This document shows positions 34,879-46,135 of a stretch of 64,000 nucleotides of DNA, piece by piece (within the stretch, counting starts at the first letter, position 1; each line of letters starts with the position of its first letter). A program made the position numbers and the translations under genes. Below the pieces are notes generated by a model. That model was not told the origin of the DNA. It worked only from the letters and a program-made list of their open reading frames with translations, and did no database searches. Source of the DNA: Bifidobacterium miconisargentati (lineage in GTDB: Bacteria > Actinomycetota > Actinomycetes > Actinomycetales > Bifidobacteriaceae); contig NZ_JAHBBJ010000002.1 of NCBI RefSeq assembly GCF_019331675.1, positions 186,001 through 250,000 on the forward strand, given 5' to 3'.

Positions 34879-35602
34879 GCCTATTGAAGCATCGATCGTA
34901 GTTGTAGATGACGAGCCGTCCATCCGCGAACTGCTCGTCGCATCCCTTCATTTCGCCGGATTCGAGGTGAACACCGCCGCATCCGGTTCCGAAGCCATCG
35001 AAGTCATCGAGAAGGTGCAGCCGGACCTCATCGTCCTGGATGTCATGCTCCCTGACATCGATGGCTTTACTGTGACCCGCCGCATCCGCCAGGAGGGCAT
35101 CGATGCGCCCGTGCTGTTCCTGACCGCGCGCGACGATACGCAGGACAAGATCATGGGCCTGACCGTGGGCGGCGACGATTACGTGACCAAGCCGTTCAGC
35201 CTGGAGGAAGTGGTGGCCCGCATCCGCGCCATCCTGCGCCGCACCCGCGAACAGGTGGAGGACGACCCGATCATTCGCGTGGCCGATCTGGAGATCAACG
35301 AGGATTCCCATGACGTGACCCGCGCGGGCCAGCCCATCGACCTGAGCCCCACCGAATACAAGCTCCTGCGCTACCTGATGGACAACGAGGGCCGTGTGCT
35401 TTCCAAGGCCCAGATCCTCGATCACGTCTGGCAGTACGACTGGGGCGGGGACGCCGCCATCGTCGAATCGTACATCTCCTACCTGCGCAAGAAGGTGGAT
35501 GGCGTGACCTACACCGATGAGAATGGCGAGACCCGCAAGGTCACCCCGCTCATCGAGACCAAGCGTGGCATCGGATACATGATCCGCGAACCCAAGAACT
35601 GA
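34871..35602 (+). CDS. OmpR-family response regulator
   Basis: A 243-residue regulator. The receiver has VVVDDEPSIRELL, phospho-acceptor LIVLDVMLPDIDG and Lys in YVTKPF. The winged-helix domain has LSPTEYKLLRYLM, HVWQYDWGGDAAIVESYISYLRKK in segments and TKRGIGYMI. It is followed after 19 nt by a large sensor kinase. The resemblance is to actinobacterial MprA/TcrX-like regulators of envelope stress; the target genes are unknown. Confidence 0.93.
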   Translation: MSKPIEASIVVVDDEPSIRELLVASLHFAGFEVNTAASGSEAIEVIEKVQPDLIVLDVMLPDIDGFTVTRRIRQEGIDAPVLFLTARDDTQDKIMGLTVGGDDYVTKPFSLEEVVARIRAILRRTREQVEDDPIIRVADLEINEDSHDVTRAGQPIDLSPTEYKLLRYLMDNEGRVLSKAQILDHVWQYDWGGDAAIVESYISYLRKKVDGVTYTDENGETRKVTPLIETKRGIGYMIREPKN

Positions 35603-35621
35603 CCGCTACATCTTCGATATC

Positions 35622-37982
35622 ATGAGTTTTCCCCGCATCCCATCCGGCCCCGCCGCGCCCATGCCCGCGCCCCCGGCGGCGGCCGGCCCCACCATGACCC
35701 CGGCGGCCGCGCGACTCAAGGAACAGCACGAACGCAAGAAGAACCTGTTCCTGCGCCATCTCGACCGCGTCTCCCTGAGCAGCAAACTGGTGGTGTGCAC
35801 CATCGCCGTGCTGCTCATCGGCGTGACGGTGATCTCCTTCTCCATCCGCACGCTGGTGGGCAACTACATGCTGGAGAAAATCGACAAGCAGCTCAACCAG
35901 CAACGCGAACTGGTGTTCAACAACGTCGATCTGTTGTCCAAGAACGACTCAAGCGGCATCAACTCATACTTCCTGCAGATCCAGTACACGGACGGCACCA
36001 CGGACGACAACGGCGACCCGCTGACGGTGACGCCGTTGCTGCCGCAGCTGCAGAGCGGCATCGTATCCATGCCGGTGCTGCCCACCAACGGCGACACCAC
36101 CGGCATCAAACTCGGCCAGATCTTCACCGCACCGGCCGTGGCCAGGCAGGTCAAGGAGGTGCAGAGCGAAAGCAGCCAATCCACCTCGCCGGACAACTCC
36201 AACAATTCCGGTAATTCCGGTAATTCGGGTAATTCCAACGATTCCAATGGTTCCAGCGGGTCCAGTGGCTCGGGCGGATCCACGGATGGCCAGAATGGCT
36301 CGGACACGCAGAACGGTGGCGGCACGGGCGGCTCGGACAGCGCTTCGGGCAACGGGCAGACGGAATCATCGGGCGGCACCATCAAGATTCTCGGCAACCC
36401 CTCCGGCAATGTGAGCCATTCGGTTCTCGCTGCGGCCAACTCGCCGTGGCGCATCCTGCCGCTACAGTTCACCGGTCCGGACGGCAAGGGCGGTGAAAAG
36501 GTGCGTGGTGTGGTGTACATCGGTCTGTCGCTTTCGGACCAGATCGACATCATGAGCACGCTGACCCGTTATTGCATCGTCGTCGGCATCGCCGTGCTGC
36601 TGCTGGGCGGATCACTGTCCACGCTCATCATCCAGCACACGCTCACCCCATTGAAGCGCATGGAGAAGGCCGCCGCCAAGATCGCGGCCGGCGACCTGAG
36701 CCAGCGCATCCCCTCCGCACCCGAGAACACCGAGGTGGGTTCCCTGGCGGCGTCCCTCAACACCATGCTGACCCGAATAGAATCGAGCTTCCATGAACAG
36801 GAGGAGACGACCAACAAGATGAAGCGGTTCGTCTCCGACGCAAGCCATGAGCTGCGCACGCCGCTCGCCGCCATCCACGGCTATGCGGAGCTGTACAAGA
36901 TGCAGCGCGACATGCCCGGTGCGCTGGAACGTGCGGACGAATCCATCGAACACATCGAGAAGTCCAGCCAGCGCATGACCGTGCTGGTGGAAGACCTGCT
37001 TTCGCTGGCCCGACTGGACGAAGGCCGCGGCATCGACGTGACGGGCACGGTGCGCCTCTCCTCGCTGGTGACCGACGCCGTGGACGACCTGCATGCGCTG
37101 GATCCCGAACGCGCCATCACCCGCCAGATCATCACGCTGGAGCCCGCACGCGACCTCAACCATCCCGCCACGCTCCATGTGGAGGAAGGCGACTGGCAGG
37201 ACGTGACGCTGCCCGGCGACGCCTCGCGCCTGCGCCAGGTGGTGACGAACATCGTGGGCAATATCCACCGCTATACGCCCGTCGACTCCTCGGCGGAGGC
37301 CGCGCTCGGCGTGATGCCCGCCGCCATCGACCCGAAGCAGCTTGCCAGGATGCCCGCTACGGACGCTTCGTTGCGCCGGTTCATCGACGCCGCCGAAGTG
37401 GGGTCCTCGATGCAGACCGGTTACAAATACGCGGTGCTGCGATTCATCGACCACGGTCCCGGCGTGCCGGACGCATCCCGTTCGCAGATCTTCGAACGCT
37501 TCTACACGGCCGACCCCTCCCGCGCCCGCGAAAAAGGCGGCACCGGTCTTGGCATGGCCATCGCGCAGTCCGTGGTCAAGGCGCATCACGGTTTCATCTG
37601 CGCTACGGCCACCGACGGGGGAGGCCTGACGCTGACCGTGGTGCTGCCCATCGAACCGATGGCCCCGGCGGTCGCGGCCCAGCCGACTACGGCGGGGATG
37701 CCCGGCGGCAAGACGAAGGACGGCAAGTCCAGCAAGGGCGCGAAGAACGCCAAGGGCAAGCAGAAGTCATCGTGGTTCTCCGGCGAGGGCCGGTCCCAGA
37801 CCGTCCAGCAGCCGGCGCAACCTGTGCAGGCGGCTGCTCAGGCCACTCAAGCTGCTCAGCCTGCGCAGCTTGCCGCCCAATCGACTCAGACGGTACAGTC
37901 CGGGCAGGTCGCGCAGGCGAACGCTGCGAACCAGGTGACGAATCCGAATCAGTCGGGCCAATCGGGCCGGGGCGGACGGTGA
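35622..37982 (+). CDS. Sensor histidine kinase with low-complexity sensor region
   Basis: A 786-residue kinase: membrane segment 1 at about 50-75 and an extracytoplasmic region to about 310. That region contains a Ser/Gly/Asn-rich stretch (NNSGNSGNSGNSNDSNG) coded by a 9-bp tandem repeat. Membrane segment 2 lies at about 313-335, followed by HAMP (to about 390), HisKA with SDASHELRTPLAAIHGYAEL (His near 410) and HATPase with IVGNIHRYTP and GGTGLGMAIAQSV. A Lys-rich then Gln/Ala-rich tail of about 100 residues (TQAAQPAQLAAQSTQ) ends the protein. Partner of the OmpR-type regulator directly upstream. Confidence 0.92.
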   Translation: MSFPRIPSGPAAPMPAPPAAAGPTMTPAAARLKEQHERKKNLFLRHLDRVSLSSKLVVCTIAVLLIGVTVISFSIRTLVGNYMLEKIDKQLNQQRELVFNNVDLLSKNDSSGINSYFLQIQYTDGTTDDNGDPLTVTPLLPQLQSGIVSMPVLPTNGDTTGIKLGQIFTAPAVARQVKEVQSESSQSTSPDNSNNSGNSGNSGNSNDSNGSSGSSGSGGSTDGQNGSDTQNGGGTGGSDSASGNGQTESSGGTIKILGNPSGNVSHSVLAAANSPWRILPLQFTGPDGKGGEKVRGVVYIGLSLSDQIDIMSTLTRYCIVVGIAVLLLGGSLSTLIIQHTLTPLKRMEKAAAKIAAGDLSQRIPSAPENTEVGSLAASLNTMLTRIESSFHEQEETTNKMKRFVSDASHELRTPLAAIHGYAELYKMQRDMPGALERADESIEHIEKSSQRMTVLVEDLLSLARLDEGRGIDVTGTVRLSSLVTDAVDDLHALDPERAITRQIITLEPARDLNHPATLHVEEGDWQDVTLPGDASRLRQVVTNIVGNIHRYTPVDSSAEAALGVMPAAIDPKQLARMPATDASLRRFIDAAEVGSSMQTGYKYAVLRFIDHGPGVPDASRSQIFERFYTADPSRAREKGGTGLGMAIAQSVVKAHHGFICATATDGGGLTLTVVLPIEPMAPAVAAQPTTAGMPGGKTKDGKSSKGAKNAKGKQKSSWFSGEGRSQTVQQPAQPVQAAAQATQAAQPAQLAAQSTQTVQSGQVAQANAANQVTNPNQSGQSGRGGR
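36204..36236 (+). repeat. 9-bp tandem repeat inside kinase gene
   Basis: About 3.7 copies of AATTCCGGT (third copy AATTCGGGT) code for repeated Asn-Ser-Gly in the sensor region. A change in copy number would keep the frame. Confidence 0.8.
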
Positions 37983-38093
37983 GCTTGACGGGTGACGGGC
38001 CTTCCGACTCAGCCCAAAGCATGAGGTCAAGCCCTGTGCGGTAAACTGGTACTTTGGTTTACTACTGATCTCAAGGATTAAGGAAGGTTTGCA

Positions 38094-38483
38094 ATGCCCA
38101 CCGGTCGAGTTCGTTGGTTTGACGCAGCCAAGGGATATGGCTTCATCACCAGTGAGGAAGGCAAGGACGTGTTCCTGCCGGCTCAGGCCCTGCCCGCAGG
38201 CGTGACCACGCTGCGCAAGGGTGCCAAGGTGGAGTATTCCGTGGTGGACGGTCGCCGCGGCCCGCAGGCCATGGGCGTGCGCACCATCGCCTCCGCCCCG
38301 AGCCTGGTCAAGGCCACCCGCCCGAAGGCGGACGACATGGCCGCCATCTGCGAGGATCTCATCAAGATGCTTGACACGGCCGGCAACACGCTGCGCCGCC
38401 ATCGTTACCCCTCCGCAGCCGAAAGCAAGAAGCTGGCCACCCTGCTGCGCGCCGTGGCGGACCAGTTCGACGTACAGGACTGA
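38094..38483 (+). CDS. Cold-shock domain protein with C-terminal helical extension
   Basis: A 129-residue protein. The cold-shock domain (1-65) has GRVRWFDAAKGYGFIT (RNP1) and DVFLPAQAL, in which the usual DVFVH of RNP2 is changed. A helical 60-residue extension follows (DDMAAICEDLIKMLDTAGNTL and LATLLRAVADQFD). AAGGAAGG precedes the ATG. The DUF3027 gene begins 10 nt later, an arrangement that points to a shared transcript and perhaps a shared role in RNA metabolism. Confidence 0.9.
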   Translation: MPTGRVRWFDAAKGYGFITSEEGKDVFLPAQALPAGVTTLRKGAKVEYSVVDGRRGPQAMGVRTIASAPSLVKATRPKADDMAAICEDLIKMLDTAGNTLRRHRYPSAAESKKLATLLRAVADQFDVQD

Positions 38484-38493
38484 AGATTTGTCT

Positions 38494-40161
38494 ATGACTG
38501 ATAACACCGAAACCGCAGCTGCGCCCGATCCGCGCGCCATCGCGCAGGCCGTGCTGCTCGAAGTGGCCGACGAGCCCGAGCAGGTGGGGAACTTCGTCGA
38601 GGCGATCGAACTCGAGGACCACGTCACCGACTTCCGCTTCCAGGCCGCCGTGCGCGGATACGAAGGCTGGCAGTGGTCGGTGACGCTGTTCCATGACATC
38701 GAGCTGGATTCCTGGACCGTCAACGAATCCTCGCTGGTGCCTACGGACAGCGCGCTGATGCCGCCTAAGTGGGTGCCGTGGAAGGATCGTCTGGAACCCA
38801 CCGATCTTTCCCCCACCGACTCCATCGGCACCGATCCGGACGATGAGCGCATCGAGCCCGGCGAAGTGGAGGAGTCCTCGTTGGAGGACGTGAACGACGC
38901 CGTCCAGACCTTTCGGCTCACCCGACGCCATGTGCTGAGCCCGCTGGGCCGCGCGCAGGCCGCCAAGCGCTGGTATGAGGGCCCGCGCGGTCCCAAGGCG
39001 CTGAGCACCAAGACCGCCGAGGGCAACCTGTGCTCCACCTGTGGTTTCTTCGTGCCGCTGACCGGCGAGTTAGACCGCATGTTCGGCGTGTGCGCCAACA
39101 AGTGGAGCCCGGATGACGGCCGCGTGGTCTCGTTGGACCACGGTTGCGGCGAGCACTCCGAGATCGAGCCTCCGGAGCCGAGCCATCTGTGGGTGCAGTC
39201 CAAGCCGGCCTTCGATGACATGCATGTGGATGTGATCGCCTCCGTGAGCCGCAAACGCGGCAAGTCCGCCGATGAGAGCGAGGAATCCGAAGACGAGGAA
39301 TCCACCGAGGATATGCTTTCCGGCGTGGTGGCGGATGCTGTGGCTGCTAACGCCGCGGGCGAGGATATCGCCGTCGCCGATGAGGATATGGACGACGCCG
39401 ACGTTCCGGTGATTGCCGGGGACGATGACGACGATGCCGATTCGGATGAGGCGACCGAAGAGGACATCCTGCGCAACACCGAGCCCGACGATGGCGACGA
39501 TCTGGACGATGAGTCGGATGAGGACGCCGATGGCATGATCGCCGTGGACGACGACGTGGCGCCGGGACTGGAGGCTGTGGTCGACCTCATCGAACAGCTG
39601 CGTCAGGCCAAGGCCGAGCGCGCTGATGCCGATGATGACGCGGATGACTCGGATGATGATGAGTCCGGCGAGTCCGAGGCTGAATCCGAGAAGGCCGAGC
39701 CGGAGGATTCCGAGGAGACGGAATCGACTGAGGACGAAGATCCGGAAGCCGAGGGCCTTGACGTCTCGGACACTGGGGAAGAGACCGGAGCCGGGGAGTC
39801 CGAGGACGATTCCGATGAACCGGATGTGACTGATGTGGCCGAGGAATCGACCGAGGACACCGTTGACGGCGGTGCCGACAATTCCGAAGACACGGAACAA
39901 GAGACGGCCGAGGAGCCGCTGGCCGGTCCGGAGGATGCGGACGACTCCGAAGCTGAGGATCAGGATGATGAACCGGTTGCGGATGAGGAACCCGAGTCGG
40001 ATGTGACCGAGGAGCCGGTCGAGGATGCGGCGGGTGACGTGGCTGCAGAATCCGCAGAATCCGATGACGCGGAGGTTACTCCGGAACCGCAGGATGCGGA
40101 CGCCGAACCGGGTACCGGGGATGAGCCTGCGACTGCGGCATCGGAAGACGAAGCCGAATAG
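38494..40161 (+). CDS. DUF3027 protein with very long acidic tail
   Basis: A 555-residue protein. The first about 250 residues form an actinobacterial DUF3027 domain (FRFQAAVRGYEGWQWSVTLFH, VPWKDRLEPTDLSP) with a Cys/His cluster, CSTCGFF...CANKWSP...HGCGEHSE, likely a zinc site. The remaining 300 residues are dominated by Asp, Glu and Ser, such as DDDDADSDEATEEDI and EESEDEESTED. Such tails can mimic nucleic acid or bind basic proteins. The start at 38494 lies 10 nt after the cold-shock gene. The role is unknown. Confidence 0.85.
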   Translation: MTDNTETAAAPDPRAIAQAVLLEVADEPEQVGNFVEAIELEDHVTDFRFQAAVRGYEGWQWSVTLFHDIELDSWTVNESSLVPTDSALMPPKWVPWKDRLEPTDLSPTDSIGTDPDDERIEPGEVEESSLEDVNDAVQTFRLTRRHVLSPLGRAQAAKRWYEGPRGPKALSTKTAEGNLCSTCGFFVPLTGELDRMFGVCANKWSPDDGRVVSLDHGCGEHSEIEPPEPSHLWVQSKPAFDDMHVDVIASVSRKRGKSADESEESEDEESTEDMLSGVVADAVAANAAGEDIAVADEDMDDADVPVIAGDDDDDADSDEATEEDILRNTEPDDGDDLDDESDEDADGMIAVDDDVAPGLEAVVDLIEQLRQAKAERADADDDADDSDDDESGESEAESEKAEPEDSEETESTEDEDPEAEGLDVSDTGEETGAGESEDDSDEPDVTDVAEESTEDTVDGGADNSEDTEQETAEEPLAGPEDADDSEAEDQDDEPVADEEPESDVTEEPVEDAAGDVAAESAESDDAEVTPEPQDADAEPGTGDEPATAASEDEAE

Positions 40162-40174
40162 ATAAAGGCGGAAT

Positions 40175-40291
40175 TGGCTCCCCTCTCTGAGGGGAGCCAT
40201 CGAATGAAGTGAGACTGAGGGGAGTTACGGGCTGGTGCCTGGCGCTCCCCTCAGTCGGCTTTGCCGACAGCTCCCCTCGGAGAGGGGAGCC
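40175..40291. repeat. Inverted pair of GAGGGGAGC-type repeats
   Basis: A forward copy (40175-40224) and a reverse copy (40243-40291) are separated by 18 nt and lie between the convergent DUF3027 and universal stress genes. Each copy starts or ends with a self-pairing CTCCCCTCTCTGAGGGGAG-like stem and also pairs with the other. The site could serve as a bidirectional terminator. Confidence 0.8.
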
Positions 40292-40326
40292 AATAATGTA
40301 TTACTGCTATTTATCTGCCACTACGC

Positions 40327-41292
40327 CTAGTGCACCACGGTGACGGTGCATTCGGCGAAGTTGACGATCTGGCGGGAGACCGAGCCCAGGAAGTGGGCGT
40401 CGATGCCGGACAGACCGCGCGAGCCGACGATGAGGTGGCTGGCGTACCGGGAGGCCGCGATGAGTCCCTTGGATGCGGGGATATGGAAGGCGTTGGCCGT
40501 CACCGTGACATCGTCGGGCACCGTGACCTTCGCCATCAGCTCGGCCAGCATCTCCTCGGCCCTGCGCTGGCCCACATCCACCGGGGCCACGGCGTTCTCA
40601 TAGCCGGGCACCGCGCCCAGATCCTTAAGTTGCCAGCAGAACAGCACGTTGAGCTGCCTGTCATGAAGCTGAGCCTCGCGCAAGGCGAAATCGAACGCAC
40701 GGCGCGACGCCTCGGACCCATCCACGCCGACCACCACGGGTCGGCCGGATTCCTCCACAGGCGAGCCGGACTGCACGTAATGCACCTGCTTGGTACCCGG
40801 CGTCAGGGCATTGGCGATCGCGTCGGTCACGGACTCATCCTCGCTGCCGGCCATGCGCACCACGGTGACCGGCACCTCGGCCTCCTCCGCCAGCGAAGCG
40901 GACAGCGACCCCAGGAACCAACGCGCCACACGGCCCAGCGAACGACGACCCACCACGATCTGCTGCGCGTCGTGACCGATCTGCAGCAGCGCGGCAGTGC
41001 CGGACGCCTTCACGGACGTGAGCTTCAGCTTGGCGGGATCGAAATCGATGCCCTGCGCCGCGTGATCCACCCAGTCGCGCAGTTCGTTGGCGATCTCACG
41101 GCGGACCTTGGCCCACGCCTCGTCGCTGTCCGGCTCGGCGCCCATGTCCCACGAATGCGTCCAGCCGAACACGGCATTGACGCTCTGCCCGGTCATCGAC
41201 GCCTCCTCCAGTGCCCACTTCAGCGCCGCGAAGGACTCATCCGAACCATCCACACCGACCACGATGTCGGCCTCGGTGTTCAATTCAGTCAT
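40327..41292 (-). CDS. Tandem universal stress protein
   Basis: A 321-residue protein with two UspA domains. Domain 1 begins DIVVGVDGSDESFAALKWAL and ends with VVGRRSLGRVARWFLGSLS. Domain 2 begins RPVVVGVDGSEASRRAFDFAL and ends with IVGSRGLSGIDAHFLGSVS. The G-2x-G-9x-G(S/T) ATP-binding pattern is kept in both. AAAGGAGG stands before the ATG at 41292. It is divergent from clpC, and the shared upstream region holds a candidate ClgR site, so the two may answer the same stress. Confidence 0.93.
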   Translation of the reverse strand: MTELNTEADIVVGVDGSDESFAALKWALEEASMTGQSVNAVFGWTHSWDMGAEPDSDEAWAKVRREIANELRDWVDHAAQGIDFDPAKLKLTSVKASGTAALLQIGHDAQQIVVGRRSLGRVARWFLGSLSASLAEEAEVPVTVVRMAGSEDESVTDAIANALTPGTKQVHYVQSGSPVEESGRPVVVGVDGSEASRRAFDFALREAQLHDRQLNVLFCWQLKDLGAVPGYENAVAPVDVGQRRAEEMLAELMAKVTVPDDVTVTANAFHIPASKGLIAASRYASHLIVGSRGLSGIDAHFLGSVSRQIVNFAECTVTVVH

Positions 41293-41357
41293 CACAACCT
41301 CCTTTGGCATCAGTTTGGATGATGAATCATTACGTCCCAGCATATCGTTTTCTTTCC

Positions 41358-41368
41358 CGCTTACGGCG
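41358..41368. promoter_or_regulatory. Candidate ClgR box upstream of clpC
   Basis: CGCTTACGGCG fits the CGC-N5-GCG core (CGCYNANRGCG) of the actinobacterial ClgR regulator, which controls clp genes in related genera. It lies about 80 nt before the clpC start. The outer bases of the longer consensus do not match. Confidence 0.5.
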
Positions 41369-41446
41369 CAATTCATGGAATCAGGCGAATAAACGTCACC
41401 GTGAATCGGTAGAGTAAAACGGAATGTCAATTGAGGAAGGACAAGC

Positions 41447-44065
41447 ATGTTCGAACGGTTTACCGACCGTGCACGGCGCGTGATCGTGTTGGCGCAGGAA
41501 GAGGCAAGATCCCTGCAGCACAACTACATCGGCACCGAACACCTGCTGCTCGGCCTGATCCGCGAGGGTGAGGGCGTGGCCGCGAAGGCGCTCGCCTCGA
41601 AGGGCGTGACGCTGGATGCCACCCGCAAGCAGGTCGAGGAAATGATCGGCAAGGGCAACGCGGCTCCGAACGGGCACATCCCCTTTACTCCGCACGCCAA
41701 GCAGGTGCTGGAGTTCTCGCTGCGTGAAGCGTTGCAGCTCGGCCATAGCTACATCGGCACCGAGCACATCCTGCTGGGCCTGATTCGCGAGGGTGAGGGC
41801 GTGGGCACCCAGGTGCTCATCAAGATGGACGTCGATCTGGGCGAGCTGCGCAGCGCCACCATCGATATGATCCGCGGCAATTCCGGTACTGGTTCCGCCG
41901 ACGGCAAGGGAGACCTGGCCAATGCCGGCGGCGTGGCGGACAAGCAGAACAAGTCCGGTTCCGCCATCCTCGACCAGTTCGGCCGCAACCTCACGCAGGA
42001 GGCCGCCGAAGGCAAGCTCGACCCGGTCATCGGCCGTACCAACGAGATCGAGCGCGTGATGGTCGTGCTCTCCCGCCGCACCAAGAACAACCCGGTGCTG
42101 ATCGGCGAACCCGGCGTGGGCAAGACCGCAGTGGTGGAGGGCCTGGCCCAGAAGATCAACGCCGGCGACGTGCCGGAAACCCTGAAGGGCAAGCAGGTCT
42201 ACTCGCTCGACCTCGGCTCCATGGTGGCTGGTTCGCGTTACCGTGGCGACTTCGAGGAGCGCCTGAAGAAGGTCCTCAAGGAGATCAAGACCCGCGGCGA
42301 CATCGTGCTGTTCATCGACGAGATCCACACCATCGTGGGCGCCGGCTCGGCCGACGGCGCGCTGGGCGCCTCCGATATGTTGAAGCCGATGCTGGCCCGC
42401 GGCGAGCTTCAGACCATCGGTGCCACCACCACGGACGAGTACCGCAAGTACATCGAGAAGGACGCGGCCCTCGAACGCCGCTTCCAGCCGATTCAGGTGC
42501 ACGAGCCGACCATCGCCGAGACCATCGAGATCCTGAAGGGTCTGCGTTCCCGTTACGAGAACCACCACCACGTGACCATCACGGACGGCGCCCTGCAGTC
42601 CGCCGCCGAGCTGTCGGCGCGTTACATCCAGGACCGGCACCTGCCGGACAAGGCCATCGACCTGATCGACGAGGCCGGCGCGCGCCTGCGCATCAAGCGT
42701 CTGACCGCCCCGCCCGAGCTCAAGGAGCTGGACGAGAAGATCGCCAAGGTGGCCGCCGACAAGGACGAGGCCATCAAGGCACAGGACTTCGAGAAGGCCG
42801 CCACCCTGCGCGACAGCCAGGAGAAGCTGGAGGCCGACCGCAAGGCCAAGGAAAGCTCCTGGCGCGAGGGCGAATCCGATGTCAAGATGGTCGTGGACGA
42901 GGACGTGATCGCCGAGGTGATCAGCTCCACCACCGGCATCCCGGTGTTCAAGCTCACCCAGGCCGAATCCAAGAAGCTGCTCAACATGGAGGCCGAGCTG
43001 CACAAGCGCATCATCGGCCAGGACGAGGCGGTCTCCGCCCTGTCCCGCTCCATCCGCCGTACGCGCGTGGGCCTCAAGGATCCGAAGCGTCCCGCAGGTT
43101 CGTTCATCTTCGCCGGCCCCACCGGCGTGGGCAAGACCGAGCTGGCCAAGACGCTCGCCGAATTCCTGTTCGACGACGAGGACGCGCTCATCCGCGTGGA
43201 TATGTCCGAGTTCTCCGAGAAGTACGCCGCTTCGCGTCTGTTCGGTGCGCCCCCGGGATACGTGGGCTACGAGGAGGGCGGCGAGCTCACCGAGAAGGTG
43301 CGTCGCAAGCCGTTCTCCGTGGTGCTGTTCGACGAGATTGAGAAGGCCCACCCGGACATCTTCAACACGTTGCTGCAGGTGCTGGATGACGGCCACCTGA
43401 CTGATGGCCAGGGCCGTAAGGTGGACTTCAAGAACACCATCATCATCCTGACCACCAACCTGGGTACGCGCGACATCGCGAAGATGGCGAACACCGGCTT
43501 CAACCTCGGTTCCAACACCGAGTCGAGCTACCAGCGCATGAAGGAGCAGGTGAGCGCCGAACTCAAGCAGCAGTTCCGCCCTGAGTTCCTGAACCGTCTG
43601 GACGACATCATCGTCTTCAAGCAGCTTACCGAGCCGCAGGTGCGCCAGATCGTGGATCTGGACGTCAAGCAGCTCAACGACCGCCTGTTCGACCGTCACA
43701 TGTCGCTCGAACTCACCGACGCCGCCAAGGACCTGCTCGCGCAGAAGGGCTTCGACCCTCTGCTCGGCGCCCGTCCGCTGCGCCGCGTGATCCAGCGCGA
43801 CATCGAGGACGCCATCTCCGAGAAGATCCTGATGGGCGACCTCGCCGACGGCCAGCGCGTGGTGGTGGACGCCGAGGGCGAAGGCATCCTGGGCGAGTTC
43901 ACCTTCAAGGGCGAGACGTTCGAGGACGCCAAGCCCACTGACGGTGCCGATGCTGATGGTACTGACGCTGGTGAAGGTGGAAAGCCCGAGCTAGTTGACG
44001 CCTCGGCCGCTGGCGACTCCGGTGCGGCTGATACCGGCGCAGCCGGCGAGCAGTCGGCCGAGTAA
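41447..44065 (+). CDS. clpC: ClpC ATPase, Clp protease regulatory subunit
   Basis: An 872-residue AAA+ unfoldase that feeds ClpP. It has two Clp_N repeats (1-145, each with [18 protein letters not shown] text), then AAA1 with Walker A GEPGVGKT near residue 220 and Walker [11 protein letters not shown] middle domain with a UVR motif ([20 protein letters not shown]) follows, then AAA2 with [19 protein letters not shown] and [12 protein letters not shown]. The C-terminal D2 domain is followed by an acidic, Ala/Gly-rich tail of about 45 residues. AGGAAGGA precedes the ATG. A single-gene unit with a near-perfect terminator. Confidence 0.96.
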   Translation: MFERFTDRARRVIVLAQEEARSLQHNYIGTEHLLLGLIREGEGVAAKALASKGVTLDATRKQVEEMIGKGNAAPNGHIPFTPHAKQVLEFSLREALQLGHSYIGTEHILLGLIREGEGVGTQVLIKMDVDLGELRSATIDMIRGNSGTGSADGKGDLANAGGVADKQNKSGSAILDQFGRNLTQEAAEGKLDPVIGRTNEIERVMVVLSRRTKNNPVLIGEPGVGKTAVVEGLAQKINAGDVPETLKGKQVYSLDLGSMVAGSRYRGDFEERLKKVLKEIKTRGDIVLFIDEIHTIVGAGSADGALGASDMLKPMLARGELQTIGATTTDEYRKYIEKDAALERRFQPIQVHEPTIAETIEILKGLRSRYENHHHVTITDGALQSAAELSARYIQDRHLPDKAIDLIDEAGARLRIKRLTAPPELKELDEKIAKVAADKDEAIKAQDFEKAATLRDSQEKLEADRKAKESSWREGESDVKMVVDEDVIAEVISSTTGIPVFKLTQAESKKLLNMEAELHKRIIGQDEAVSALSRSIRRTRVGLKDPKRPAGSFIFAGPTGVGKTELAKTLAEFLFDDEDALIRVDMSEFSEKYAASRLFGAPPGYVGYEEGGELTEKVRRKPFSVVLFDEIEKAHPDIFNTLLQVLDDGHLTDGQGRKVDFKNTIIILTTNLGTRDIAKMANTGFNLGSNTESSYQRMKEQVSAELKQQFRPEFLNRLDDIIVFKQLTEPQVRQIVDLDVKQLNDRLFDRHMSLELTDAAKDLLAQKGFDPLLGARPLRRVIQRDIEDAISEKILMGDLADGQRVVVDAEGEGILGEFTFKGETFEDAKPTDGADADGTDAGEGGKPELVDASAAGDSGAADTGAAGEQSAE

Positions 44066-44089
44066 GGTCCGCTGACAGTCGATATAACG

Positions 44090-44125
44090 AGAGGGCTTCG
44101 ATTCCGTGTGGAATCGAAGCCCTCT
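44090..44125 (+). terminator. clpC terminator
   Basis: A 16-bp perfect stem (AGAGGGCTTCGATTCC and its complement) with loop GTGT is followed by TTGTTGTGTTT. Confidence 0.92.
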
Positions 44126-44137
44126 TTGTTGTGTTTC

Positions 44138-44256
44138 GGCTCCCTTCCTGAGCGGAGCCATCACGCCATAGAGCGACTGAGGAAAGTCATGTCCGGTATC
44201 AGCCTGATGCTCCCCTCAGTCAGCTTCGCTGACAGCTCCCCTCAGCGAGGGGAGCC
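44138..44256. repeat. Degenerate inverted pair of GAGGGGAGC-type repeats
   Basis: A decayed forward copy (44138-44184) and a well-kept reverse copy (44209-44256) lie between clpC and the convergent ThDP enzyme gene. Confidence 0.7.
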
Positions 44257-44267
44257 AAAGGAATCGA

Positions 44268-45956
<1,689 letters not shown>

Positions 45957-46135
45957 GGTAGGGAAGTGTAACAGGCGGGATGTGCGATGTTCCGACGGGT
46001 ATGTTGCACGGCAAAGTGGCAGTAACTGCGCGGATTGCGTTGGAATAAGAAGTTGCTAAGAGTTTACTTTGATGTTTATTCGGCACGGGGATCCGTTCAA
46101 TCGCCGCTCCTACATTGCCAAGTGTGAGCAAGGGC

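Noticed and set aside
37767..39590. A 607-codon minus-strand frame across the kinase tail and DUF3027 gene
   Set aside because: Its Ser-rich sequence is the antisense of the acidic tail and adjacent genes.
41396..43699. A 767-codon minus-strand frame across clpC
   Set aside because: Antisense shadow of clpC; no domain features and no ribosome site.
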